From Nocardia araoensis NBRC 100135 (GTDB lineage Bacteria > Actinomycetota > Actinomycetes > Mycobacteriales > Mycobacteriaceae): DNA of 64,000 nucleotides. The stretch is from NCBI RefSeq assembly GCF_000308435.1, contig NZ_BAFR01000204.1, positions 62,001-126,000 on the forward strand. Direction: 5' to 3'. The notes beneath the pieces were generated by a model, which had not been told where the DNA came from, did not search any database, and was given only the letters and a program-made list of their open reading frames with translations. Below, piece by piece: positions 24,511 through 33,243 of this stretch. Numbering within the stretch: position 1 is the stretch's first letter; every line of letters starts with the position of its first letter. The translations under genes and the position numbers were made by a program.

Positions 24511-25232
24511 AATGGGTGCTCACCCCGGACGAGTTCACGCATGTCTGGACGAACGAAACGAGCCTGGACCGTAGGCCCTACCCGGTCAACATGGTCCCCG
24601 CGGCCACGGCGCGGACCGAGTCGGAGTACCACGCCCTCCATCTGCCGCAGCGCTTCGCCAGGCAGGCCGACCCGGATCTGGCCGCCGCGCTGGTGCTCTG
24701 CGCACGCAACGACGCCACCACCATCACCGTCTCCGGCGAACGCTCCGCGCTCTCGCGCAACGGCAGCGGGTCGGAGGTCGAACGGATTCTCGCGTTCGCC
24801 GCCGTGGTGCACAACCACGCGGGCATTCTGGTCGCCACGCCGGACCGGGTGACCGTGCAGATGTGCCACGCCCGTGCCGTGGGCGAACGTTTGGTGCAGA
24901 TCATCGGTTCGGCCCGGCCGGGCAAGCTCGCCCCGATGCGGGAGCCGCAGGACGCGGTGCTGAATTCGGATCGCACCGAGCCGTTCGTCACCAATGGCCA
25001 TCGCGGTGCGGCGAAGTTCCGCCAAACCCTGCGCAAACCGGTGGACGGACGTGGCTTCATCACCGTCACGGTGCAGCCGGAGAACCCGATGTCCCCGCCC
25101 ACCCGCCATCGCACCTGGCTGGACTTCACCGGCGACGGTCGCTACTTGCTCACCACCACGCACGATCTCATCCTCACCCCCGTGTCGGACGAGGAGTTCG
25201 CGGCTCAGTTGCTGCGGCTCGCGCAAGTGTGA
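24507..25232 (+). CDS. ESX secretion-associated protein EspG family
   Basis: A 241-residue cytoplasmic chaperone of the EspG family. It opens WVLTPDEFTHVWTNETSLDRRPYP, has the LALVLCARND-type strand (ALVLCARNDATTITVSGE) and ends with ILTPVSDEEFAAQLLRLA, a pattern shared by nocardial EspG proteins. EspG binds PPE proteins to keep them soluble for type VII export. It overlaps the preceding PPE-like gene by 4 bases. No EccB-E, EsxA/B or MycP gene is in the window. Confidence 0.8.
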   Translation: MKWVLTPDEFTHVWTNETSLDRRPYPVNMVPAATARTESEYHALHLPQRFARQADPDLAAALVLCARNDATTITVSGERSALSRNGSGSEVERILAFAAVVHNHAGILVATPDRVTVQMCHARAVGERLVQIIGSARPGKLAPMREPQDAVLNSDRTEPFVTNGHRGAAKFRQTLRKPVDGRGFITVTVQPENPMSPPTRHRTWLDFTGDGRYLLTTTHDLILTPVSDEEFAAQLLRLAQV

Positions 25233-25243
25233 CACGGGCGGAT

Positions 25244-25249
25244 TAGGGT
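25244..25249 (+). promoter_or_regulatory. -10 box, probable leaderless promoter of ppk2
   Basis: TAGGGT ends 6 nt before the ATG at 25256, with no ribosome-binding site between. It follows the EspG stop directly, so ppk2 probably has its own promoter. Confidence 0.5.
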
Positions 25250-25255
25250 TGAGCC

Positions 25256-26104
25256 ATGCCGAAGCAGTGGACGGTGTCGCCTACCGAGGCTCTGCGGGCC
25301 GACGGCTTGCGCGTGGCCGAGTTGGACACCTCCGGGACACCGGGTTTCACCGGCGGCAAGAAGGCGGGCTCGGCCTTGCTCGCCGAACGCGCCCAAGTGC
25401 TGTCGGATCTGCAGGAGAAGCTGTACGCCAACGGCCGGGCAGGCGGCGACCGGCGCAACGTGCTGCTGATCCTGCAAGGCATGGACACCGCGGGCAAGGG
25501 CGGCATCGTCCGGCACGTCATCGGCTCGGTCGACCCGCAGGGCGTCGACCATGCCGCGTTCGGCGTGCCGACGCCGGAGGAGAGCCGCCATCACTATCTG
25601 TGGCGCATCCGCAAGGCGCTGCCGCGCGCTGGCCAGCTCGGGGTGTTCGATCGCTCGCACTACGAGGACGTGCTCGTGGTGCGGGTGCACAATCTGGTGC
25701 CGCCGACGGTGTGGGAACCGCGCTACGACGAGATCAACGCGTTCGAGCGGGAACTGGTGGACGAGGGCACCTCGCTGGTGAAGGTCGCCATGTTCGTCTC
25801 GCTCGACGAACAGAAGCGGCGGCTGGCCGAGCGACTGGAACGCACGGACAAATACTGGAAGTTCAACCCGTCCGACATCGATGAGCGCGCGTTCTGGCCC
25901 GCGTACCTGGACGCGTACCAGGCGATGCTGGACCGCACGTCCACCGAGTACGCGCCCTGGCACGTCGTACCCGCCGACCACAAATGGTTCTCCCGTCTCG
26001 CCGTCACCGAACTGCTGATCGCGGCCCTCGAGCGGCTGGGACTCGACTGGCCGCAACCCACCTTCGACGTCGAGGCGCAGAAACGTCGGCTTGCGCGGGC
26101 CTAG
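25256..26104 (+). CDS. ppk2: polyphosphate kinase 2 family protein
   Basis: A 282-residue single-domain PPK2 enzyme that transfers phosphate between polyphosphate and nucleotides. Walker A is LQGMDTAGKGGIVRHV (about residues 73-88), the Walker B region is LGVFDRSHYEDVL, and the lid has RTDKYWKFNPSDIDERAFW. Length fits the one-domain class. Whether it acts on NDPs or NMPs cannot be read from these motifs. The ATG is fixed by the TAGGGT box 6 nt upstream. Confidence 0.92.
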   Translation: MPKQWTVSPTEALRADGLRVAELDTSGTPGFTGGKKAGSALLAERAQVLSDLQEKLYANGRAGGDRRNVLLILQGMDTAGKGGIVRHVIGSVDPQGVDHAAFGVPTPEESRHHYLWRIRKALPRAGQLGVFDRSHYEDVLVVRVHNLVPPTVWEPRYDEINAFERELVDEGTSLVKVAMFVSLDEQKRRLAERLERTDKYWKFNPSDIDERAFWPAYLDAYQAMLDRTSTEYAPWHVVPADHKWFSRLAVTELLIAALERLGLDWPQPTFDVEAQKRRLARA

Positions 26105-26206
26105 ACGAGCGCGTGCTCACCTCATGGGCATCACACCGCGCTGAACGGCGGCCGATCGGGACTTTTCGGAATCTCTCAGGTAGGCCGACGATGATGGCGG
26201 CGGTGG

Positions 26207-26232
26207 GCCGACCACGCGAGGAGGTGGTCGGC
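26207..26232. terminator. hairpin between ppk2 and the dsbA-like gene
   Basis: Perfect 9-bp arms GCCGACCAC and GTGGTCGGC with an 8-nt loop, about 100 bp after the ppk2 stop. No T tract follows, as is common in high-GC actinobacteria. It could end the ppk2 transcript or act as an operator for the next gene. Confidence 0.4.
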
Positions 26233-26291
26233 GGATCTACGATCGTGGCGGCAGAAAACGTCCGGCGAGCGAAAGGCGTGGTGAGCGCACG

Positions 26292-27071
26292 GTGAGCAAG
26301 AACCAGGGTGGGAAGTCGAACCCGCTGCTGGCGGCGGAACGCGCCGACCGCAACCGCAAGATCTTGATCCAGGTGGCCGTCGCCGCCGTGCTCGTCGCGC
26401 TGATCGCGGCGATCGGCATCGGCATCGCGGTGAAGAAGGCCCGCAAGGACGATCCCGGCCCCGCTCCGTCCATCGCCGCGACCGGCACCGCGAACGCGGG
26501 CCCCGTGCCCGCCTCGATCACCGACAACGGCGCCGTCCGCGTCGGCAAGCCGGACGCGAAGGTCACCGTGCGGGTCGTCGCCGACCTCCAGTGCCCCGCG
26601 TGCAAGGCCTTCGAGGCGGCCAACGGGCAGGTGCTCGAGGAGGCGGTGGCGAGCGGCACCGCGGCGGTCGAGTACAACATCATCGCCTTCCTGGACAAGG
26701 CGTCCACCACGCGCTACTCCTCGCGCGCGGCCAACGCCGCCTACTGCGTCGCGGAGGCCGACCCGTCGAAGTACCAGGCCTGGCTGAGGACGATGTTCGC
26801 CCAGCAGCCCGCTGAGGGCGGCGCGGGCCTGCCCGACGAGCAGTTGGTCCAGATCGCCAAGAGCGCCGGTTACACCGACGACGCGGTCGCCCAGTGCATC
26901 ACCGACCACAAGTACGACAAGTACGTCCAGGCCCGCACCAAGGAAGTGCTGGACAGCGGCATCCAGTCGACGCCGTCGGTGTTCGTCAACGGCAAGAAGG
27001 TCGAGTCCAGCCAGCAGGTCTTCGGCGCAGGCGGTCTCGCACCCGTGATCAGCGCCGCCGCGGGCCAGTGA
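26292..27071 (+). CDS. DsbA-like membrane-anchored thiol-disulfide oxidoreductase
   Basis: A 259-residue protein with a basic N-terminus, one membrane helix (ILIQVAVAAVLVALIAAIGIGIAV, about residues 18-41) and an extracytoplasmic thioredoxin-fold domain. The active-site CPAC lies at about residues 101-104 in LQCPACKAF; the cis-Pro is in STPSVFVNG. It is expected to introduce disulfides into exported proteins. Its GTGA overlap with the VKOR gene forms a functional pair like Rv2969c-Rv2968c of M. tuberculosis, where VKOR reoxidises the DsbA-like partner. Confidence 0.92.
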   Translation: MSKNQGGKSNPLLAAERADRNRKILIQVAVAAVLVALIAAIGIGIAVKKARKDDPGPAPSIAATGTANAGPVPASITDNGAVRVGKPDAKVTVRVVADLQCPACKAFEAANGQVLEEAVASGTAAVEYNIIAFLDKASTTRYSSRAANAAYCVAEADPSKYQAWLRTMFAQQPAEGGAGLPDEQLVQIAKSAGYTDDAVAQCITDHKYDKYVQARTKEVLDSGIQSTPSVFVNGKKVESSQQVFGAGGLAPVISAAAGQ

Positions 27072-27634
27072 TCACGGCGGGGCCCCGGGCCGCGTGGGTC
27101 CTGTTGATCGGCGGGCTGGCCGGCTGGCTGGCCGCGGTGGCACTGACCGTGGAACGGTTCAAGCTGTTCACCGATCCCGGCTATACGCCCTCGTGCAGCA
27201 TCAACCCGATCCTGTCCTGCGGGTCGGTGATGGTGACCGATCAGGCCGCGGTGTTCGGGTTCCCGAACCCGCTGATGGGCATCGTCGGCTTCTCGGTCGT
27301 CGTCACGCTCGGCGTGCTGTCGGTGGCCGGGGTCGGCTTCCCGCGCTGGGTCTGGGGCGGACTGTGGCTGGGCACCCTGCTCGGGGTGGGCTTCGTCTGC
27401 TGGCTGATCTTCCAGAGCCTGTACCGGATCAACGCGCTGTGCCCCTACTGCATGGTGGTGTGGGCGATCATCACGCCGCTGCTCGCGGTCTGCACCGACC
27501 AACTGTGGGGGCGCTCACGCGGTCCGCTCGGCGTGCTCGCCGAGTGGCGCTGGACGATCGTCGCGCTGTTCTTCGCGGTCGTGCTGCTGCTGGTGTTCCT
27601 GCGCTTCCAGGACTACTGGCTGTCGCTGGTCTGA
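27068..27634 (+). CDS. vitamin K epoxide reductase (VKOR) family membrane protein
   Basis: A 188-residue integral membrane protein with about five helices (AAWVLLIGGLAGWLAAVAL; LMGIVGFSVVVTLGVLSV; GLWLGTLLGVGFVCWLIF; VVWAIITPLLAV; TIVALFFAVVLLLVFLRF). The two cysteine pairs are present: PSCSINPILSCGSV near residue 43 and the CPYC active site near 124. It transfers electrons from the DsbA-like partner to quinone. It starts at GTG inside the stop of that gene. Confidence 0.92.
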   Translation: MITAGPRAAWVLLIGGLAGWLAAVALTVERFKLFTDPGYTPSCSINPILSCGSVMVTDQAAVFGFPNPLMGIVGFSVVVTLGVLSVAGVGFPRWVWGGLWLGTLLGVGFVCWLIFQSLYRINALCPYCMVVWAIITPLLAVCTDQLWGRSRGPLGVLAEWRWTIVALFFAVVLLLVFLRFQDYWLSLV

Positions 27635-27640
27635 GCCGGA

Positions 27641-28765
27641 TCAGTTCGGCGGGCCCGCGACCAGCCCCACCGGCACCGTGCGCGAGCCGCCTGCGCCGGT
27701 GATGCCCAATCGCACGGTCTCGCTGGGCTTGCGCCTGTTCAGCGCGGTGCGCAGCGACTGAGCGTTGGTGACGGCGTGATCGTCGATCGAGGTGATCACG
27801 TCCCCGGCGGCCAGGCCTGCGGAGTAGGCGGGCATGCCGTAGATCGCCATGTCCACACGGGCTCCGGTACCGGACGGCAGCGCGTTGGAGACGAGCACAC
27901 CGAGCGTGGCCGTCGGGCCGATGTGCACGGTGTCGGTGGGGGTGCCGGAGCGGATCTGCCGGACCACCCGCATCGCGGCGTCGATCGGCACCGCGTAGCC
28001 GTTCGCCGGGTGGTCGGCCGTGCGCGTCCCCTCGCCCGACGCCGCGGCGATGACCCCGACGACGGCCGCCTTGTGATCGACCAGGGCTCCGCCGGACTGC
28101 CCCGGCGTGACCGCCGCCGCGACCTCCAGCATACCGTTGAGCGCCTTGCGCGACAGATCGGCGGCGTTGATCGCCACGATCGCGCTGTCCAGATCGGTGA
28201 GCGGGCCGTGCACCGCGGTGGGCGTGCCGCCGGTACCGCCCGCGTTGCCGATCGCGAGGACCTCCTCCCGCAACCGCAAGTCGGCCGAACTGCCGATGGT
28301 CGCGATCGGCAGCGCGTTGGCCGCGGCCAAGTCCAGCAGGGCGATGTCGGCGTCGGCGTCATAGCCGAGCACCACCGCGTCGTAGACCTTGCCGTCGCCC
28401 ACGTCGGTGACGGTCACGGTGTCCGCGCCCTTGACCACGTGATGGCTGGTGAGCACCTCGCCGTCGGCGGTGAGGACGATGCCGGACCCCGCCGCACCCG
28501 GCCCGGAGCGCTCGGCCGAGGCGTTGATGTTGACCAGCGCCGGCCGCACCGCCGCGGAGACGAGGCCCGCGTCGAGCGGCTCGGGCGGAACGAACGCGAC
28601 CGAGGCCGCCGTCCCCGCGGGGCCGGGGTGGTCGCGGTCCGGCAGATCGCCGCGATAACCGAGGAACGCGGCGACCACGAGCATCAGGGTGACGACCAGC
28701 ACGAACACCCGGCCACCGCCCGGCGCGCGACGCGCCCCGATCCACTGTTGCCGTTCTTCGTCCAT
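27641..28765 (-). CDS. HtrA/DegP-like membrane-anchored serine protease with PDZ domain
   Basis: A 374-residue protease. An N-terminal membrane helix (RVFVLVVTLMLVVAAFLG, about 19-36) is followed by a trypsin-like domain with the triad His in TSHHVV (about 108), Asp in ADADIALLDL (about 138) and Ser in TPGQSGGAL (about 222), then one C-terminal PDZ domain (about 285-365; AGLAAGDVITSIDDHAV). It probably works outside the membrane on misfolded exported proteins. It is convergent with the DsbA-VKOR pair, which also serves exported protein folding. Confidence 0.9.
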   Translation of the reverse strand: MDEERQQWIGARRAPGGGRVFVLVVTLMLVVAAFLGYRGDLPDRDHPGPAGTAASVAFVPPEPLDAGLVSAAVRPALVNINASAERSGPGAAGSGIVLTADGEVLTSHHVVKGADTVTVTDVGDGKVYDAVVLGYDADADIALLDLAAANALPIATIGSSADLRLREEVLAIGNAGGTGGTPTAVHGPLTDLDSAIVAINAADLSRKALNGMLEVAAAVTPGQSGGALVDHKAAVVGVIAAASGEGTRTADHPANGYAVPIDAAMRVVRQIRSGTPTDTVHIGPTATLGVLVSNALPSGTGARVDMAIYGMPAYSAGLAAGDVITSIDDHAVTNAQSLRTALNRRKPSETVRLGITGAGGSRTVPVGLVAGPPN

Positions 28766-28923
28766 GGCTCTCCCGCCTCGGCCGAACCTCCCGACTCCAT
28801 TGTCGCCGCTGCGCGCCGCCGAAGATCATCGAACCGGTGAGCTCGCCGGAAAAATGACCCGTGAGCGTGCCTTTTTCGGATCACAGTTGGCAACAGCACC
28901 CATGCGACGGTAGGCATGTCTCC

Positions 28924-29976
28924 ATGAGCACTGCCGCCGCCTACGCCCTGCCCGCCCCCGATGGCTCGTTCGAGAAGGTCACGATCCAACGCAGGGACCT
29001 GGGTTCGCGCGATGTGCTGATCGACATCAAGTTCGCGGGAATCTGCCACTCCGACATCCACACCGCCCGCGACGAGTGGGGCGGAACCCGCTACCCCTGC
29101 GTGCCGGGGCACGAGATCGCGGGTGTGGTCGCCGCGGTCGGATCCGCGGTCACCAAGCATCGGGTCGGCGACCGCGTCGGCGTCGGTTGCATGGTCGATT
29201 CCTGCGGGGTCTGCGCGCCGTGTCTCGCCGACGAGGAGCAGTACTGCACCGCGGGCGCGACCATGACCTACAACACCCCGGTCGACCCGGCGGTGGAGCC
29301 CGGCGGGCACACTCTCGGCGGGTACTCCACGCAGATCGTGGTGACCGAGAACTTCGTGGTCGCGATCCCCGACGGGATCGGCCTGGACGTCGCCGCGCCG
29401 CTGCTGTGCGCGGGCGTCACCCTGTACTCGCCGCTGCGGCACTGGGGGGCCGGGCCGGGCAAGAAGGTCGCCATCATCGGCATGGGCGGGCTCGGCCACG
29501 TCGGGGTGAAACTGGCGGCCGCCATGGGCGCCGAGGTCACCGTGCTGAGCCACTCGCTGAGCAAACAGGACGACGGCAAGCTATTCGGCGCCACCGGCTA
29601 CTACGCGACCAGCGACAAGCAGACCTTCCGCGAACTGCGCGGCCGGTTCGACCTGATCCTCAACACGGTGTCGGCGAACCTGCCCATCGATGACTATCTG
29701 CGCCTGTTGAACCTGGACGGCACCCTGGTGATCCTCGGCCTACCGGAGAACCCGATGAGCGTCAAGGGGTTCAACCTCGCCGCGTACCGCCGCTCGCTGG
29801 CGGGCTCGATGATCGGCGGCATCGCGCAGACCCAGGAGATGCTGAACTTCTGCGCCGAGCACGGTATCGGCGCCGAGATCGAGTTGATCGCCGCCGACGA
29901 GATCGACGGAGCCTACGACCGGGTCGTGGCCAGCGACGTGCGCTACCGGTTCGTCATCGACGCCTCCACCATGTGA
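28924..29976 (+). CDS. zinc-dependent NADP(H) alcohol dehydrogenase, AdhC type
   Basis: A 350-residue MDR-family dehydrogenase close to cinnamyl-alcohol-type enzymes and mycobacterial AdhC (Rv3045). Catalytic zinc ligands are in GICHSDIH and PGHEIAG, structural zinc cysteines in DSCGVCAPCLADEEQYC, and the cofactor site in IGMGGLGHVGVKLA. The family is often called NADPH-dependent aldehyde reductase. ATG 28924 is chosen for the conserved STAAAYA opening. Divergent from the HtrA gene. Confidence 0.92.
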   Translation: MSTAAAYALPAPDGSFEKVTIQRRDLGSRDVLIDIKFAGICHSDIHTARDEWGGTRYPCVPGHEIAGVVAAVGSAVTKHRVGDRVGVGCMVDSCGVCAPCLADEEQYCTAGATMTYNTPVDPAVEPGGHTLGGYSTQIVVTENFVVAIPDGIGLDVAAPLLCAGVTLYSPLRHWGAGPGKKVAIIGMGGLGHVGVKLAAAMGAEVTVLSHSLSKQDDGKLFGATGYYATSDKQTFRELRGRFDLILNTVSANLPIDDYLRLLNLDGTLVILGLPENPMSVKGFNLAAYRRSLAGSMIGGIAQTQEMLNFCAEHGIGAEIELIAADEIDGAYDRVVASDVRYRFVIDASTM

Positions 29977-30034
29977 GTCCGCTCGCACCGGTGCGGCGGC
30001 GCGGTATCGGGCCGCTAACCGGCCGTCGCGTGGG

Positions 30035-30040
30035 TACCTT
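30035..30040 (+). promoter_or_regulatory. -10 box, probable leaderless promoter
   Basis: TACCTT ends 6 nt before the GTG at 30047 of the AI-2E family gene. Spacing matches the other leaderless candidates in this window. Confidence 0.45.
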
Positions 30041-30046
30041 GGCCTT

Positions 30047-31243
30047 GTGTCTGCGGAGGACGAAGACGAGACGCCAGAGCCGGCCAGCACCGCGGGCGGT
30101 ATGCCGCCATGGCTACCGCGCGCGTTCCTGCTCGCCGCGGCGACGGTCACCGGGTTGCTCGCGGCCTTCTGGGTGCTGGAGCGACTGCGGAGCCTGCTGA
30201 CGATTCTGCTCGTATCGGTGTTCCTCGCCTTCGCGATCGAACCGGCGGTGAATTCGCTGGCACGGCGCGGCATGCGGCGCGGCCCCGCGACCGGACTGGT
30301 GTTCCTCGGCCTGATGGTCCTCGTCGTCGCCTTCTTCTGGACGCTCGGGGCGCTGCTGGTCGAGCAGGTCACCACGTTGGTGCAGCACGCACCCGTATAC
30401 GCCGATCGCGGCGTCGACTGGATCAACCACACCTTCCACAAGGATCTGTCCAGTACGGACATCCAGAAGTACGCCACCGACTGGAGCTCGACCCTGGAGG
30501 GTTACCTCACCGGATTGGCGGGCAACGTCTGGGGCATCGGCACCGCCGCGCTCGGCGCGATCTTCCAGGGCCTCGGCATTCTCCTGTTCACCTACTACTT
30601 CGCCGCCGACGGCCCCAGGATCCGCACCACAGTCTGCTCGCTCCTGCCGCCGCGGCGGCAGCGCCACGTGTTGCGCGCCTGGGACATCGCGGTCGACAAG
30701 ACCGGTGGCTACATCTATTCCCGCGGACTGCTCGCGCTCGCCTCGACGCTCGCGCACTACGTCATGCTGCGGCTGCTGGACGTGCCGTCGGCGTTCGCCC
30801 TCGCGCTGTGGGTCGGTGTGGTCTCCCAGTTCATTCCCACGGTCGGCACGTATCTCGCCGGCGCGCTGCCGGTGATCGTCGGTCTGGTGCACGGGCCGAG
30901 CACCGCGCTGTGGATACTCGGCTTCATCGTGCTCTACCAGCAGTTCGAGAACTACGTGCTGCAACCGCGCATCACCGCGTCCACCCTGGACATGCACCCG
31001 GCCGTCGCTTTCGGGGCGGTACTGGCGGGCGCGGCCCTGCTCGGCGCCACGGGCGCGCTGCTGGCCATTCCGGTCACCGCGACGGTGCAGGCGTTCTTCG
31101 GCGCCTACATCCGCCGCTACGACGTCCCCGCCGACGTGGAGGCCGATATCGATCGCCGGACGGGCGCACCCAAGCGCCGCCGTAAGTTCGCCAGGCGGTT
31201 GACCCTTCGCCTGGCAGGCCGTCACGAGCCACCCACGGAGTGA
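30047..31243 (+). CDS. AI-2E family (PerM/TqsA-like) transporter
   Basis: A 398-residue membrane protein of the AI-2 exporter superfamily. Hydrophobic helices lie near the N-terminus (AFLLAAATVTGLLAAFWVL; LLTILLVSVFLAFAIEPAVN; GLVFLGLMVLVVAFFWTLGA), and the C-terminal helices include the signature FIPTVGTYLAGALPVIVGL and VLYQQFENYVLQPRI. Substrate is unknown; some members export autoinducer-2, others act as Na+/H+ antiporters. The GTG start is supported by the TACCTT box 6 nt upstream. Confidence 0.9.
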   Translation: MSAEDEDETPEPASTAGGMPPWLPRAFLLAAATVTGLLAAFWVLERLRSLLTILLVSVFLAFAIEPAVNSLARRGMRRGPATGLVFLGLMVLVVAFFWTLGALLVEQVTTLVQHAPVYADRGVDWINHTFHKDLSSTDIQKYATDWSSTLEGYLTGLAGNVWGIGTAALGAIFQGLGILLFTYYFAADGPRIRTTVCSLLPPRRQRHVLRAWDIAVDKTGGYIYSRGLLALASTLAHYVMLRLLDVPSAFALALWVGVVSQFIPTVGTYLAGALPVIVGLVHGPSTALWILGFIVLYQQFENYVLQPRITASTLDMHPAVAFGAVLAGAALLGATGALLAIPVTATVQAFFGAYIRRYDVPADVEADIDRRTGAPKRRRKFARRLTLRLAGRHEPPTE

Positions 31244-31262
31244 GCTCGCGACGGCCCCCGCG

Positions 31263-32564
31263 CTAAGCGGCGCGAACCGCGGCCAACGCCCGAACCAGCT
31301 CCCTGCGCACCTCGCCCAGCTGTGCCCGGCTGTGCCGTGCGATGTCGTACTCCACCTGAATGGTCATCCGGTCGCCGATGGTGAACACGGTGAGCTTCGG
31401 CGGCATGCCCGCCGCCATGGCGAAGACGTCGTTGCGGACGATCCACAGCCCGGGCGGGGTCGAAAGCGCGGGCAGGCGACCGATATTGGAGATGGCGAAG
31501 GTGTTCGGCGACGAGAACAGGGCGGCGATCGCCGGGTCGGTCACCCGCTGGGCGGCGAGCATCATCAGCAGTGCCTCGCGGCGCTCGACCGAGGCGCGCA
31601 TGCCCGACGCCACCGCGTGCGCCAGCGCGATCGGATCCGCTTCCGACTCGACCAGCGCGTAGGTGCCCACTCCCGAAACGCAGTTGAGCACGGTGCTCGC
31701 GGGCAACGGCGGCACCAGGTCCGCGCGAACGTCGACCGCGTGGCCGCAGATCATCGGCAGCGCCCCGGCCGATGGCTCCAGCTGCGCGCGGAAGGCGGCG
31801 AACGCCGCCCCGCTGACCAAGCTGTTGACCGACACACCGTGGACGCGCGCGGCGGCGACCACCGCGGCGGTTTCGGTGTCGTCCAATTCGATGCGGTCCA
31901 GGGTCATCCGGTGCGGCGGGTGCGCGGCGCCGTCGCCGAGTTCGGGCAGGTTTCGCGGCGCGAGATCGGGGCTCATCATGGCCGCGCCCGCCCGCATCAG
32001 ATCGAGCAGCCCAGCGACCTCGGCGTCGGAGACGATCCGCGCCAGCCTGGTGTCCATCGCCTCGGGCAGGCGCTGATCCGGATTCGCCGGTGGTGCGGGC
32101 GCGTCGGTCACCTGTGCTGTGTAGCGCTCCCACAACTCGGCGAGCAGCGCGAAAGCTGATCTGCCGTCGGCGATTCCGTGGTGGATCGCCAGCACGATCC
32201 GGTCGCGGTCGCCGTCGTGCAGGAGATACGCGTGGAACAACCCGTCGGTCCAGTCCTGCGGCGTGTTCACCAATTGCAGGTATTCCGGCTCGCCACCCTC
32301 GGTGATCGTCAAGCGCGGCCGATAGGACTCCTGGAGCCGGAAGTACTTCGTCCCCTCGGCGTCGACCACCTGGGTGCTGCGCAGGAGCGGATGCCCGGCG
32401 GCCAGTTCGGCGAGTACGCGGCGCAGCGCGGACACATCGAGGCCGCCTCGCACGGTCGAACCGATGAACAGCGGCATGCCGCCCACCGGGATGCTGCCGA
32501 TTCTGGTGTCGGAGCCGAAGTAGCTGCTCTCGAAGGGGGACAGGGGGCGCTGATCGGTCATCAT
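31263..32564 (-). CDS. PapA-like condensation-domain acyltransferase
   Basis: A 433-residue acyltransferase related to phthiocerol dimycocerosyl transferase (PapA5) and wax ester synthases. The catalytic HHxxxDG motif is seen in IVLAIHHGIADGRSAF (about residue 145). Other family features are the PLSPFESSYFG opening and the late ISNIGRLPAL and YDIARHSRAQL segments. It probably transfers an acyl chain to a lipid alcohol at the membrane face. AAGGA lies 5 nt before ATG 32564 and 8 nt before ATG 32561. It is divergent from a TetR gene with tandem operator-like repeats between them. Confidence 0.85.
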   Translation of the reverse strand: MMTDQRPLSPFESSYFGSDTRIGSIPVGGMPLFIGSTVRGGLDVSALRRVLAELAAGHPLLRSTQVVDAEGTKYFRLQESYRPRLTITEGGEPEYLQLVNTPQDWTDGLFHAYLLHDGDRDRIVLAIHHGIADGRSAFALLAELWERYTAQVTDAPAPPANPDQRLPEAMDTRLARIVSDAEVAGLLDLMRAGAAMMSPDLAPRNLPELGDGAAHPPHRMTLDRIELDDTETAAVVAAARVHGVSVNSLVSGAAFAAFRAQLEPSAGALPMICGHAVDVRADLVPPLPASTVLNCVSGVGTYALVESEADPIALAHAVASGMRASVERREALLMMLAAQRVTDPAIAALFSSPNTFAISNIGRLPALSTPPGLWIVRNDVFAMAAGMPPKLTVFTIGDRMTIQVEYDIARHSRAQLGEVRRELVRALAAVRAA

Positions 32565-32592
32565 CTCGTTCCTTCTCGCGGGGATGAGCTCA

Positions 32593-32660
32593 ACATACGC
32601 ATGTTTCAAACGCTTGTCACATACGTACGTTTCAAACGATCGTCACAAACGCTCGTATGG
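32593..32660. repeat. tandem 26-bp repeats, likely TetR operators
   Basis: Two head-to-tail 26-bp units (32593-32618 and 32619-32644) are identical at 22 positions, and a third partial unit begins at 32645. Each full unit contains GTTTCAAACG, and the second has the perfect palindrome CGTTTCAAACG. They fill the gap between the divergent acyltransferase and TetR genes, so cooperative binding of the TetR protein to repress both is likely. Confidence 0.65.
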
Positions 32661-32667
32661 CCCTTGC

Positions 32668-32673
32668 TAAGGT
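32668..32673 (+). promoter_or_regulatory. -10 box, probable leaderless promoter of the TetR gene
   Basis: TAAGGT ends 6 nt before the GTG at 32680. It lies directly after the tandem repeats, so a repressor on them would cover the -35 region. Confidence 0.5.
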
Positions 32674-32679
32674 GCTGGA

Positions 32680-33243
32680 GTGGGAACCCGCGAAGACCTT
32701 CTCGCCGCGGCCAAGCAGTGCTTGGCCGAGCGCGGCTACGCGCGCACGACCGTGCGCGAAATAGTCGCCGCCTCCGGCAGCAACCTGGCCGCGATCAATT
32801 ACCACTTCGGCACCAGGGACAAGCTGCTCAATCAGGCGATGATCGAATCGAGCGCGGAGGCGGTGCAGCGGATCGCCGAGGCCCTGCCGCAAGACGACCC
32901 CGTGACACCCGGAGCGCGCCTGGAAATCTTCTGGCGCAAGCTCATCGCTTCGTTCGCCGAGGACCGACCGCTCTGGTCGGCGAATATCGAGGGCATGGCG
33001 CAGGCTCTACACTCCCCCGAGGTACGCGCCGAGCTGGCGATCGCGGAGGAACACGCGCGCGAGCAGCTCTGGCAGCTGTTCGGCCCGACCCGCGGCGCGG
33101 CGACCGACCGCGCCGTCGGCGCTGTGCTGCACGCGTTGATCGGCGGTCTCATGGCCCAGTGGCTGGTCGATCCGGAAAACGCGCCCACACCCGACGACGT
33201 GATCACCGGATTGCGCACGCTCGCAACCGAGATCGGCGACTGA
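32680..33243 (+). CDS. TetR family regulator divergent from the PapA-like gene
   Basis: A 187-residue repressor. The helix-turn-helix is CLAERGYARTTVREIVAASG and NLAAINYHFGTRDKLL. A C-terminal helix pair AVGAVLHALIGGLMAQWLV follows. It likely controls the divergent acyltransferase through the tandem repeats between them. The GTG start is fixed by the TAAGGT box 6 nt upstream. The ligand is unknown, perhaps an acyl-CoA or lipid. Confidence 0.88.
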   Translation: MGTREDLLAAAKQCLAERGYARTTVREIVAASGSNLAAINYHFGTRDKLLNQAMIESSAEAVQRIAEALPQDDPVTPGARLEIFWRKLIASFAEDRPLWSANIEGMAQALHSPEVRAELAIAEEHAREQLWQLFGPTRGAATDRAVGAVLHALIGGLMAQWLVDPENAPTPDDVITGLRTLATEIGD

